A DNA stretch of 64,000 nt from Chamaecyparis obtusa (Eukaryota; Streptophyta; Pinopsida; Cupressales; Cupressaceae), in the NCBI GenBank assembly GCA_027943335.1, contig BSBK01000964.1, forward strand, positions 746,501 through 810,500, written 5' to 3'. Positions 48,826 through 58,954 of the stretch are shown piece after piece (within the stretch, counting starts at the first letter, position 1; every line of letters starts with the position of its first letter). The position numbers and the translations under genes are program-made. The notes below the pieces were generated by a model. The model did not search any database. It had not been told where the DNA came from and was given only the letters and a program-made list of their open reading frames with translations.

Positions 48826-49550
48826 CATGCTTGTCACATGATCGCATGTGGCTTCCCAAGTGCATGTGACCATGCGACAAGCCACTAGCCATCGCAGTTG
48901 CTTGGGTGTATGTCGCACTTGCGATGGTTACACATAGAATTATGACATATTTCATGCTTGTCGCATGATCACATGCGGCTTCCCAAGCGCATGCGACCAT
49001 GTGACAAGCCTCTAGCTATCACAGTTGCTTGGGTGTACGTCACACTTGCGATGGTTACGCATAGAATTATGATAGATTTCATGCTTGTCACATGATCACA
49101 TGCGGCTTCCCAAGTGCATGCGACCATGTGACAAGCCTCTAGCCGTCGCAGTTGCTTGGGTGGTCATCACCATTGTGACGTATACGCATAGAATTACAAT
49201 GGATTTGCTGTATTGGTGACACCCAAATGCCATTGCAATTTTGGTGGGTGTACGTCACACTTGTGATGACTACACATAGAATTATGAAGGATTTCATGCT
49301 TGTTGCATGATCTCATGTGGCTTCCCAAGCGCATGTGACCAGGCGAGAAGCCTCTAGCCATCACAGTTACGTGGGTGTACGTCACACTTACGATGTTTAC
49401 ACATAGAATTATGATGGATTTCATGCTTGTCACATGATCTCATGTGGCTTCCCAAGCACATGCGACCATGTGACAAGCCTCTAGCCATCGCAGTTTCGGT
49501 GGTTGTACATCATACTTGCGATGGTTACACGTAGAATTATGACGGATTTC
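48826..49550. repeat. Right subterminal 127-bp tandem repeats, five units
   Basis: Units begin CATGCTTGTC at 48826, 48953, 49080, 49295 and 49422. Spacing is exactly 127 bp, except for one 215-bp gap holding a partial 88-bp unit. Each unit contains a hairpin (CTTGTCACATGATCGCATG ... ACCATGCGACAAG) and a TTGCGATGG word. Position next to the TIR fits the subterminal repeat region of CACTA elements, where TNPA-type protein binds. Confidence 0.9.
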
Positions 49551-49821
49551 CTGTATTGGCGACACCCCAAATACCATCACAATATCAGACAAGCGTGTCA
49601 TAAGTACAATGGTATTTGTTGCCATTGTGATGCTAATATAAGGAATTGCAACAGGGTTATTGTCACAATGAAGGGGCTGCATAGCGACAGATTGAAGTCA
49701 TAATTGTGATAGAAAAGGAAAGATGTCATATTTTGCGACTAAAAAATAGTGACGTCTATTACTATCACAATTGCAACACATGGTTGTCTCAATTGCGACA
49801 CATAGCCATCACAAATCGATG
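49551..49821. other. Terminal part of right subterminal region
   Basis: Rich in GTCGCAA/TTGCGAC and related words in both orientations (near 49557, 49733, 49793), without tandem order. No coding capacity. Confidence 0.5.
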
Positions 49822-49836
49822 CCAAATTTATTAGTG
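49822..49836 (-). repeat. Right terminal inverted repeat of CACTA element
   Basis: CCAAATTTATTAGTG, the inverse of CACTAATAAATTTGG, followed by the AAG target copy at 49837-49839. Confidence 0.85.
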
Positions 49837-51067
49837 AAGCATCGACGAAGAAGAAGATGAAATAGAAGAATCAGATGATCTAGAGCTCTTAAATTTGAAG
49901 ACTAACTCTATTCCAAAAGGAATGGTAGCTCTGGAAAGGATTTTTGATAAAGATGATCATGCTCAGGAGAGGGGAAAAACATGAGTGGTAGGAGGTGATG
50001 ACTACGAGCTCTACAATCTAGGTACACAGATTGAACCTATGGAACTTTATATTGGAAAGGTTGGCACAGCTAAAGAAAAGAAGCAGATGGTAGAACTTCT
50101 CATAGAGTACAAAGACATCATAGCCTGGAGTTAGGAAGACTTGAAGACCTATGATCCTAGCATTACCATGCATAACATCCCTTTGAATCTAGATGCTAAA
50201 ACTTTCTACCAAAGACAGAGGCCGATGAAACCTATGATTGAGATCGTGATCCAAAAGGAGGTACAAAAGTTGCTCAATGCCAAAATTATTTTCCCTATCC
50301 AACACTCGACTTGGGTAGAAAACCTCATCCTAGTGAGAAAGAAAAGTGGAGAGGTTCGACACTGCATAGATTTTTGAAATCTGAATAGGTCTTCTCAAAA
50401 GGACAACTACCCACTACCATCCCTTGATGAAGTGTTATAAGTGGTCAATGGTTCCTAGATGATGTCATTCATTGATGGCTACTGTGGATATTACCAGGTC
50501 ATGGTAAAAGAAGAAGATTGCCTAAAAATAGCTTTCACAACAAAGTGGGGGACATTTTCTTATCATCGCATGCCATTTGGTTTGATCAACACATGAGCCA
50601 CCTTCCAATAGGCTATAGATGAGGTGTTTAAAGGCCTATTGAACAAATGTATTGTCATTTATATGGATGACCCTATGGTATTTTTTAGAAACCATAGGGA
50701 CCACATTGAAGATCTATGCAGGGTATTGAAAAGGTGTCGACATTATGAAATCTCACTAAATCCTAAGAAATGTGTATTTGGGGTAACCCAAGGAAAAATC
50801 CTCAAGCACATCATATCTAAAATAGGCATCTCAATTCACCCTGAAGGAGTTGAAGCTGTCCTTAAATTGGTTACCCCAAATAGCTGGAAAGAGTTGAAAT
50901 CTTTCTTCGGTAAGATCAACTTCATCAAAAAGTTCATTAGTAGGTTTGCAGAGATAGTACACCCATTGAATGACATGCTAATAAGGATGCTAAGATTGAG
51001 TAGAATGCTCTGGCCAAAGAGGCCTTTGAAGAAATTAAGACATCTATTGCTACCGCTTTGGTTCTAG
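49837..51067 (+). pseudogene. Reverse transcriptase of gypsy A (decayed)
   Basis: Begins as the direct continuation of the frame at 21857. An acidic linker (EEEDEIEESDDLELLNL) precedes the RT. Motifs: IPLNLDAKTFYQRQRPMKP, EVQKLLNAKIIFPI, KKSGEVRHCIDF, stop, NLN, then NYPLPSLDEVL, MSFIDGYCGYYQV, FSYHRMPFGL and VIYMDDPMVF with YMDD at 50660-50671. ISIHPEGVEAV and LKSFFGKINFIKKFI follow. Stops stand for Arg (CGA to TGA, 50375), Gln (TAA 50440, TAG 50457) and others. A frameshift near 51000 ends the readable part. Confidence 0.9.
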
Positions 51068-51500
51068 TCAGCCCCAATTACCTCCGGCTATTCAAGATTT
51101 ACTCTTTTGCATCAAAACATTCATGTGCAAGAATCCTCACCCAAAAGAAAGAAGGGGAGGATGAGAGGCCAATAGCTTTCATGAGCTATCCTCTAAAAAA
51201 TATTGAACTTAAGTACCCAGATCTTGACAAATAATCTTTTTCCTTGGTCAAAGCTATCAAGAAGTTCAGTTACTACATCCTCTAGATTAAGGTCATTGCT
51301 ATGTTTCTCAATCCAGTGCTCAAATCCTTGTCGATGCAAAAAGAGCTAGGATAATGAAGAGGGAAGTGGATGGCTATACTACAAGAGTTTGACATCAAGA
51401 TCTAACCAATGAAGTTAGTGAGAGGTCAAGGTCTTACCAAGATGATGGTAGAAATAGAGCAGGGTTTGGTATGTCATGTACACCAATGAAGGAGTGATCA
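51068..51500 (+). pseudogene. RNase H following RT in gypsy A (decayed)
   Basis: In the +1-shifted frame: SPNYLRLFKIYSFASKHSCA, ILTQKKEGEDERPIAFMSY, LKNIELKYPDLDK, stop, SFSLVKAIKKFSYYIL and LQEFDIKI. This is the ordinary gypsy RNase H, distinct from the extra RNase H at 21.3 kb. The first catalytic Asp is not preserved (S-F-A-S where related proteins have T-D-A-S). Confidence 0.7.
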
Positions 51501-51639
51501 CCGATGTCTGGTATCAAGATATAGTCTACTATTTGTTGTAAAACTATTTCCTTGAAGGATTGAATGGTTCCTAGAGGAGAGAACTAAAGAATAAAAGAAG
51601 TTCCTATATGTTAAAGAATGGGAAGCTGCACAAATGCAA
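51501..51639 (+). other. Tether region of gypsy A between RNase H and integrase
   Basis: Contains DVWYQDIVYYLL-like sequence, usual before the integrase zinc finger in plant gypsy elements. Broken by stops. Confidence 0.35.
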
Positions 51640-52761
51640 TTACGATGGCCTCTACCTACGCTATTTAGATTGGACAGAAGATGAGCAGGTTCTTACAGAA
51701 TTCCATGACATGTATGTATAGGACATGGGTCAGTTGAAGCCATGAACCATCAAATATTGAGATCTAGCTATTATTGGCCAACCTTTCTCAAAGACACTCA
51801 TGAAAATGTGTGTTAATGTCATGTTTATCAGACTAGCACCACACATGAGAGACATCCAACAATGCCCCTACAACTAGTTTACGAGGTACGTCCATTCACC
51901 CAATGGGGGATAGATTTCATGGGAATGATTAACCCTCCATCTTCTATAGGACATAGATACATTTTGAATGCAATCAATTACTGCACATGATGGACAAAGG
52001 TGCAAGTCCCAAGAAATTATACTATAGAGATGGTAACCAAGTTCCTAGAGGAATTCATCATTACATGGTTCGGTATGCCATTCTTTTTGGTATGTGACAA
52101 TGCTCCCTATTTATCATCAGCATCTCTCATTCAATGGGCCTTTGAGAATTAGGTAATTCTCAAATTCTTGTCCAATTACTACCCACAAGGGAATGGGGTT
52201 GCCAAATCTACAAATAAGAACTTGACAATGATAATCAAACATCTCTTGGATGATAATCCTTTGGATTGGCACACTCAGTTGAAATATTCCCTATGGACCG
52301 ACCATGTGAGAATCAAAAATACCTTGTGGACTTCCCCTTATCAGTTGGTTTATGGACTGCAACCCATTTTTCCAATGAACCTAAAAATACCAATTCTGAG
52401 ATTCATCGATCAATACTTCAAAGGTAAGGATCAGGTGCAGATTCACCTAATGAACCTACTAGAACTAGAAGAAAAGAGAACCATGGATTTAGAGTAGGTG
52501 GCTAAACATCAAGCCATCATCAAGAATTGGTTTGACAAAAGAGAAACAATAAAGGGCTTTAGGATGTCTGATCTAGTTCTGATGTGGGATAAAGCAAAAG
52601 AAAAACTAAGTAGCCACACTAAATTCCAGTGTCTATGGATAGGCCCTTTCTAGATCGCAGAAAATCTAGGAGCAAATACTTTCAAAATCAGTTCTCTTAA
52701 TAGAGAGTTTGTCCCATTTCTTGTTAACGACCAATTTCTCAAGCACTACTTTGGTTCTTGA
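51640..52761 (+). pseudogene. Integrase of gypsy A (decayed)
   Basis: Zinc-finger region: HESHVNCHVYQTSTTHERHP near 51800. Core: FTQWGIDFMGMINPP (first Asp), GMPFFLVCDNAPYL (second Asp) and NYYPQGNGVAKSTNKNL, where the third catalytic residue Glu is Lys. C-terminal: SPYQLVYGLQPIFPMNLKI, then DLVLMWDKAKEK, HTKFQCLWIGPF and VPFLVNDQFLKHYFG before TGA at 52759. Stops occur at 52153, 52495 and 52651 (TAG). The Lys substitution alone would abolish strand transfer. The longest open piece is 52168-52497. Confidence 0.85.
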
Positions 52762-53805
52762 TAGACCTTTGTTTTTTTTCTTGTACATTCTTGTAGTTTA
52801 GAGTCTTTTCTTTTGTTTTCTTTTAGGTCTTTTCATCATTATCTTTTCATTGTGTATTTTGTTTGAGTCTTCTTGAGGGGTAGGTTTTTCTTGAGTTTAA
52901 TGCTTCACATCAAGTAGTCCAAACAAGAGATAGAGGTCTTCCTTTGTTAAACCTTTTGATATAGTTTGTCCTGCAGCAAGCAAGATACTTCTTGAAAGGA
53001 TTCATCAGAACAAACTATCCTCAACACTAACACACATTTAAAAAAAGGCACCCCAGACCATGAATCTCTTGGATAGGATTCTGGTCAGAGTTGGGAAATG
53101 CCCATGGTCGTGGAAGAGGTCAAGAGTCAGAACCCTATCCTAACTAGAACACAGACTAAAAGAAAAGAGAGAAAGCAAAAAGGAGGAACACATAAAGAAA
53201 AGATCAACAATGAAGAAAGCTCAAAGCTAGGGTAGCATAGTCTAAGCATTGCCACAGTTCAAAAAAAAAAATATGGGAAAGAATAAAGACACAATATCTG
53301 ATAAGAGTAGAAAATGATATACCAAAGTACCAAAGTTTAAACAAAAGAAGAAGCAAATCAGTCAAAACACAATAGCTCAAGAGACTTAGTTTCAAACTGA
53401 CACATATTAAGTCTAAGAGCCCTCCAAAGAAGTTTAAAACTTTAGATAAATCTCATCTATGGTAGGGAAAGGGTGATTTTTGCAACCTGTACAAGTGCTA
53501 TAATTGCCTACCTGGAAGTAGAGCAAGGTTAAATTGATTCTTGACCGAATTTGGATTTGTCAGTAGTGATCTAATGATGATTGGACGATTATCAGTAGAG
53601 GCTTATGAAGAGGGATTCTTGGAAAATTTGTACACACATAAAAGCACACTAGATGTGGATGTAATTATGTTCTCAATCTTGATGATGATAGGATAATCAC
53701 TCTAGCTAAAGGCTTTGTGTCTAGCTCATGATGAGATGGGATTGTTTCAAGGTGGAATGGCTCTGGAATACTCAGGTTGTTTCCCTTTCCTTTGTTGGGG
53801 ATATT
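52762..53805 (+). other. 3' untranslated region of gypsy A
   Basis: About 1 kb between the integrase stop and the 3' LTR, with no ORF of known family. A T-rich start (52765-52900) is followed by purine-rich text (about 53155-53400). The last bases before the LTR, TTGTTGGGGATATT, hold only a weak polypurine tract. Confidence 0.5.
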
Positions 53806-54182
53806 TGTTATGGGTCCACAACTATGCTCCCCTTTGTAGCCTCTTGGCTTCAGGCCCCCCCCTCTTTTTAGCTTGTCCTAGCTTGTTTGTCTATTTGTCA
53901 GTTTGGTTCCTTTTTTTTTAGGTCTAGTTGTTTGTCTTTTTTCACTTTTTCACACTTTCACACTTTCGAAGGTCTAAAAGTGTGAAAGGTTTGAAAGTTG
54001 AGAAGCCTTGGGTATTTCTAAAACCCCATGGGTTTCAGAATTTTAGAGGTCCAGACACCAAAAGGCCCGACTCTCCGAAGAGATTCACCCTTTTGGCATT
54101 TCAGACTTTCAGAGGTTTAGGACCCCCAAAAAGATGAAAGGTCGATTGGTGGGGGTAGCTGATGTCACCCCCACTGATCGCC

Positions 54183-54190
54183 TATATAAG
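54183..54190 (+). promoter_or_regulatory. TATA box in gypsy A 3' LTR
   Basis: TATATAAG, same position and context as the one at 12559 in the 5' LTR. In a 3' LTR it could drive readthrough into the LTR ORF copy or flanking DNA. Confidence 0.55.
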
Positions 54191-55043
54191 GCACTGAGTG
54201 GTTCTTTTACCCTCACTTGTTCTCTACACATAATCATCAGTTTTTAGAGCTTCCTACTGCATTTTTCTTTGGGTCTTCATCTTCATTGGTTGTTGTCTTC
54301 TAGCTTGGTTCAATCTGATGCCTTCATTGTTCTTTTGTTTCTCTCCTTAGTTTTGGTTTCATTTTTTTTCCTCTCAGTCACTTAGCTAGGGTTTGTGTTT
54401 TGTTAGTTAGGATTTGTTTGAATCAGTCGATCTAGTCCTACCTTGGGGATCACAAAATTTTCCCCTTTGAGGCCCCTAGCCTCAAGTTTGTGGTTGAACT
54501 CATTGTCAGGCTCATTTTTGAGTCATGACCTTAAAACCCTCACTTTATACCTTTTAGACATTAGAGTTTTTGGACTTTTGCAGTCTAAAACTCTAGTAGC
54601 TTCCTTTCAGAAATCATCCAAGTGCCCTTTCTTTAGTGTTTTAGAGGTTTCACACCATGAACATCTATCACATCCAATTTTCCAAAAGTCCAAAGTTTCA
54701 CAGTCTGAAACTCTCAGGACACTCTTCTTCAAAGGTTGCCAAGACCCCTCTTCATTATTTTATTGGTTTCACACACTAAAAATTGTTCACCTTTGATTTT
54801 CTAAAGACTAAAAGATTGTATCTCTAAAGCCATTGATCTCAACCACTAGCTTAAGGTTCCTTTTTTAGCATTTCAGCCCTTTCAGCCTTTCGGAGGTCCT
54901 GTACCCCTGAAAGTATGAAAGGCCAAAATTGACTTCTTAGAGCCTTTTGACGCTTAGTTTTTTTAGGATTTTTTTAATTTATAATTTCCTCTCTTTCATG
55001 TGATTTTATGTTTACTTATTCATGTCCTTTTCTATTTGTAGGA

Positions 55044-57930
55044 ATGGTAGAGAAGATTGTCTCACCAGCTATGAAGTATCAATTTAAAGGTTATCATTCA
55101 CCCTCAAAGGTGAGAAACTTACATGCTAAGATCACAGATGCTGACATTGGTAATGTCAGTTGGAACAATTACCTGGTTAAGTGTTCCCAACTAGTAGGAA
55201 GATCTGAGGACTGCACTTCATTAGTGTATTGTTCTCTAGTGAATGCAGTAGCACACCTGATTTCCATCTTGTCATTAGACTTTATCAACACTTTGGCAAG
55301 TCACTACATACTGGATGAAAGAATGGTGAAGAATAGAATGGGTGAAGTGGTTTTGTATCTAAGGCCAAATAATATCAAAGATGTCTTGCACTTTCCAAAA
55401 GGGGTCGACAAATTTTACAACTTCTTCATCAACAAGAGAATGGAGTTCTATAGTAGGGATGTCACATTATCTCATGACATTGTGAACAAAGAGTATCTTA
55501 TACAATCTCTACCCAAAAATAAGTTGGACCGGATAGGTATGCAAAGAGGCTGGTACATGAAGGAGGACATCCAAGTAGCCATCACCATGATTAGTTAGGT
55601 GTATGGACTACCTAAGTCTATTCAACTAGAACCATGGATGATACTGCTTATTGAACAGATAAAGGAGAGGTAGGAAAGGTTCGATTTTTCCACCATCCTT
55701 AGTGACAACTTGGATGAATAACTGATTAGAGTGAAAAGTGACCCACACTTCTACATGAAATCCTATGTTGTGTATATTTTGTCCACCAGAGCAGTATACC
55801 TAGGGTTGACTAAAGTTGGTGTTATGGGAGATTTAAATACATGGCCATTCACAATGTACCCACAACTAGTTAGGAAAAATATTACCCACACAATAGTTCT
55901 AATTTCTGCATTGTCAATGATGCCTTTGTATTTGCCATCATACGCTCCATAGAGGGAGACTATGCTAAGAGGATGTCAACTAAAGCTGCTGCAAAAGTGA
56001 AGGCCCTTGGGCCATTTTACATTTACTTCAAGACCTTTATGTACATCCAAGTAGAAGGATGCACATTGGCTCCTAAAAATCTGCTGAGGTATCCATCTTA
56101 TAGAGTGATCCTGTTGGAAATAGCTAGGCAATTGTCTGATGCCCATGAGCACATCTAAAACAAGAAGAAACATTGCTAGGACTTCCCAATTTCCATAGGG
56201 CCCCACTATGTAATGGATATGAAGATCTATAAGTCCATGTCCTTCAAATGGGATGAATTCCCTTTGCAAAGCTACAACCTCATGAGGACCCATTTTTATC
56301 TAATTGGTACATATAGTCACATAATGGGTAAGGATTATGTACATGAGCCACATATCAAAGACCATTGGATAAATTGCTTAAATGACTATGAGGTCAGGGT
56401 CCATGACTACTTTCAGATGAGTTTGGAGCTAGCCTAGACCGCTCTACTACTAAATATACCTCCAAAGGTGAAGGAAGCTAATTCTAAGGATATCCTGGAT
56501 CCTATCTACAATCTGGATAAAGTATACACCACGACCATTCTAAATGTGGAGGTTGGTAAAGATGAAAATGATGATATCAAATTTAGAGCCAGACATGTCA
56601 TCAAAGTGACTAAGGCTTGGTTCACCCATCCATTTCATATGGACTCTGTACCAATGAAATAGAAATCAGATCAGCCTTCTAAGGAGAAGAAGAAAGGAGA
56701 AAAAGTGTTGAAACCACAATTTAAAGACGTTGCACCACAAAAGCTAGAGATGGTTTATAGACATGAGCATCCTAAAACATATGGCTCAGCTACTCATTTG
56801 AAGAAGACAAAAACCAAAATGACAGGAAGTATAGCATCTCCAAATGTTGCTTCTTCTAGTGGCCCCGAACTCCCAAGTGCACCAAATAAGGCACCCAAAT
56901 TAAAGATAATTGGACCTAGGCTGACCGGTGTGATTAAAGGAAATATCTACAAAAGGAATAAATATTCAATGCCCACTCAGATGGACACCCTATTGGAGGA
57001 AGATGAAGAGGATATAGATCAAGTACCCCTCAATAGAAGAACCTGATTTGTAGGATCCTTCAAAATAAGGAGAATACTATAAGATGATCAAGAAGATGTT
57101 GGAGCAACCCAAGGAGAGCCAATAAATCTAGATGCTCTCGGTGATGATGAATTTGACATCTCAGATTTTGAGGGACTTCATGGTTTCCAAGAATCTAAGC
57201 AATAGGCTCCAGCCACAAGATGGTCAATGTCTTTTGATTCTTTCCCTACACAGCTCACTAGTCCCCTTAACAAAGTGAGAGAAGAAGTCCCAAGTGACAT
57301 TCAAAAATCAATTGAGGAGGTCATAGTTGAGATCTAGAAAGAGAACACATAGTCAAGAAGGGACTCTTCTATAGGTATCATCTCTAAGGAGGATGTAGCT
57401 ACACAAATTCCATCAGCTTCACACCTAATTCAGCCTTCACCTCCACCTATGCATCAAACTCCACTCCTGCCTCCATATCAAACACCACCTACCACTCCAC
57501 TTCTACCTTTGGTCTAAACAACTTGGTTCCTACCACAACCTCCACCTTTTCATGTTCCCATACCAACTCTGCCTCCTCCACCAATGCCTTCACCCACTCC
57601 CCTTGTTTCCCCTACTCCACCACTTGTTCAGAATGAAGCAGTAGCACAAGGGCCTCAAGAGCATGAGAAAGAAATAGAGGCAACTATTGAGATGCTGTTA
57701 GAAGAACATGATGGGTCAAGAAAATAGGCTGATGAAGAAGAGAAAACAAATGATTAGGAGTAGACACACAAGGAGGGAGAGCTAAATGTGATGGAAGAAT
57801 GGGAAGTAGGAGGAGAGGAGGAGAGTCATGTGGAAAAAGAGATAGGATGCCTTACAACTACCTCAACTCTAACAACCCCTTATGAACCCCTCAATGCCTT
57901 TTCAAATCCCCTTTTCAAAGAGGGGAATTT
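55044..57930 (+). pseudogene. LTR-borne ORF of unknown family, 3' LTR copy (decayed)
   Basis: Same protein as at 13303. The first 184 codons (MVEKIVSPAMKYQFKGYH onward) are open to a TAG at 55596, where the 5' LTR copy has TGG (Trp) in the same context, ITMIS-W-VYGLPKS. Further open parts are 55731-55952, 55973-56158, 56213-56437, 56468-56662 and 56705-57046. This copy keeps a segment (56220-56700) missing from the 5' LTR and loses everything after the acidic stretch. Taken together the two copies imply an ancestral product of over 1000 residues. An upstream acceptor-like TTTGTAG directly before the ATG hints at a leader intron. Confidence 0.65.
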
Positions 57931-57979
57931 GCTTATGTAAATTCCTAGTCATTGGCTCATGTAAAAATGATGCTCAACA

Positions 57980-58954
57980 ATAACATAAAATGAATAACCA
58001 TGCACCAAAGATAAATATAGAAGAACTCATAAAACCATATTTTTTTTTGAGGAATCCTTGGACAAGGGAAAACCCAGGTGGCGATGGTACCCACAAAATT
58101 CTGCACTATGAATCTTGAAGCACTGTTAGGAGTTTGAGCCCTGTTAGGAGCTGATTATTACAATATAGGTAGATCTCTATTAGGAGATGTATACAATGAG
58201 ATCCTTGTTAAGGAATTGACCCTATAAAAGGTCCTAGCCCTGCTAAAGGAAAACAAACCTTGTTAGGGGTGTATAATGGGTGCAACAACATTTACAAAAA
58301 ATTTGTTGTCCTAAATACAAAGAGTTAACAAAGTATTCCTAGAAGAAATCCTCTTGTTCTCCTTTCTCCATATCTTTGCTCATATTTTTAGATGTCTTCA
58401 CAATTCACATCTAACATCCATCCATATATTCATTATCATCACCACTCACTTTTACAAAAGTTTCTGTATACTTATACCCTGTTCGAGGTATAGTTAAAAA
58501 AGCTAGTCGACATTTCTCTAGCTAATCATCATATTAATTCAAGTGAAATTGTGTGATTTATTATCATCCTTATTCAACCTCAAATCTAAGATATCATCCA
58601 AAAATATCTTTCAAAATGCTCACAAGGTCAGCCTCAATGATCGCTAACATGTTATGCTATGTTTACTATCTTCACATCTAATCAACTAAACATATCTCTT
58701 TGATCCTTCAATAATAACACATGTGACATCACACATGTGTTCATTGGTGTCTTGCAAGTATTTCCTTAAGATTGCAAGCCTTAATATAATGCATGTAAAG
58801 CTTACTAAGCCTCCCTGTCAAACTGGGTTACTAGAACAGTCTGTGGACTTAGGAATTTTTCCATTCAACAACTGCATTCAAACATATTCATCATATCCAA
58901 TATGTGTGACCATAAAATTGATAAGTATTTCCATAAATGACAACATTTCATATG
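57980..58954 (-). repeat. Copia D 3' LTR, piece 2 (central part)
   Basis: Resumes the copia LTR broken at 12189, beginning with ATAAC, gypsy A's second target copy. It has the family features of LTR E in the same order: a GGTGGCGATGGTACCCAC motif (like GGTGGGGATGAAACCCAC at 1588) and several CTGTTAGGAG/CTGCTAGGAG phrases at 58120-58270. It ends at 58954, where gypsy C is inserted; the last five bases, ATATG, are C's target site. Confidence 0.7.
58950..58954 (+). repeat. Left target-site copy (ATATG) of gypsy C
   Basis: ATATG directly before the LTR start at 58955, repeated at 62793-62797 after the 3' LTR. Confidence 0.85.

Larger units (their letters stand above)
21858..49836 (+). mobile_element. 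CACTA (En/Spm) DNA transposon, 27,979 bp, inside gypsy A pol
   Basis: The left end is CACTAATACATTTGG; the right end read inverted is CACTAATAAATTTGG (14 of 15 match). AAG flanks both sides. Removing the element restores the gypsy A polyprotein frame exactly. It encodes TNP2-type transposase (30791-35084) and, on the same strand, SET plus TNPA-like sequence (40295-43746). Subterminal sequence carries TTGCGAC/GTCGCAA words at both ends, plus 127-bp repeats at the right. It has swollen by later or captured sequence: LINE fragments, a gypsy protease fragment, a PPR fragment and reductase exons. The TNP2 gene has about nine lesions, so the element cannot move by itself now. Confidence 0.9.
12190..57979 (+). 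mobile_element. Giant Ty3/gypsy element 'A' (about 17.8 kb without the CACTA insert)
   Basis: Two direct copies of a long sequence flank a gag-pol: 12190-18254 and 53806-57979. The copies begin together (TATTGTGG / TGTTATGG, then TCCACAAC) and end together (TGCTCAATA / TGCTCAACA), and a TGG-starting primer-binding-like site follows the first copy by 4 bp. The flanks are ATAAT (12185-12189) and ATAAC (57980-57984), a 5-bp duplication with one transition. On both sides the flanking DNA is copia LTR that reads across the insertion. Order inside: gag, protease, RNase H, [CACTA], RT, RNase H, integrase. The extra RNase H, long LTRs and size suggest the Tat/Ogre side of Ty3/gypsy (inference). Confidence 0.8.
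53806..57979 (+). repeat. 3' LTR of gypsy A (4174 bp, internally deleted) carrying an ORF
   Basis: Right copy of the terminal repeat, with the canonical ends TG (53806) and CA (57979). About 2.5 kb present in the left copy is deleted at about 57905-57918. The 12-bp purine tract AAGAGGGGAATT, shared by both copies, sits about 60 bp inside the LTR end (57917 here, about 18194 in the left copy). Confidence 0.75.

Noticed and set aside
48826..49550. Regular repeats as a CRISPR array
   Set aside because: Units are 127 bp, contiguous and without unique spacers; the context is a plant CACTA element.
48803..49703. Overlapping ORFs in the right subterminal repeats, with repeated SHMRSCDKHE-like blocks
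   Set aside because: They follow the 127-bp DNA repeat; the DNA-level explanation (CACTA subterminal repeats) suffices.
53806..57979. Right-hand ORF copy as a separate element next to gypsy A
   Set aside because: It starts and ends at the same points as 12190-18254, has matching 5-bp flanks and is followed by the same copia LTR that precedes the left copy. A 3' LTR is the simpler reading.
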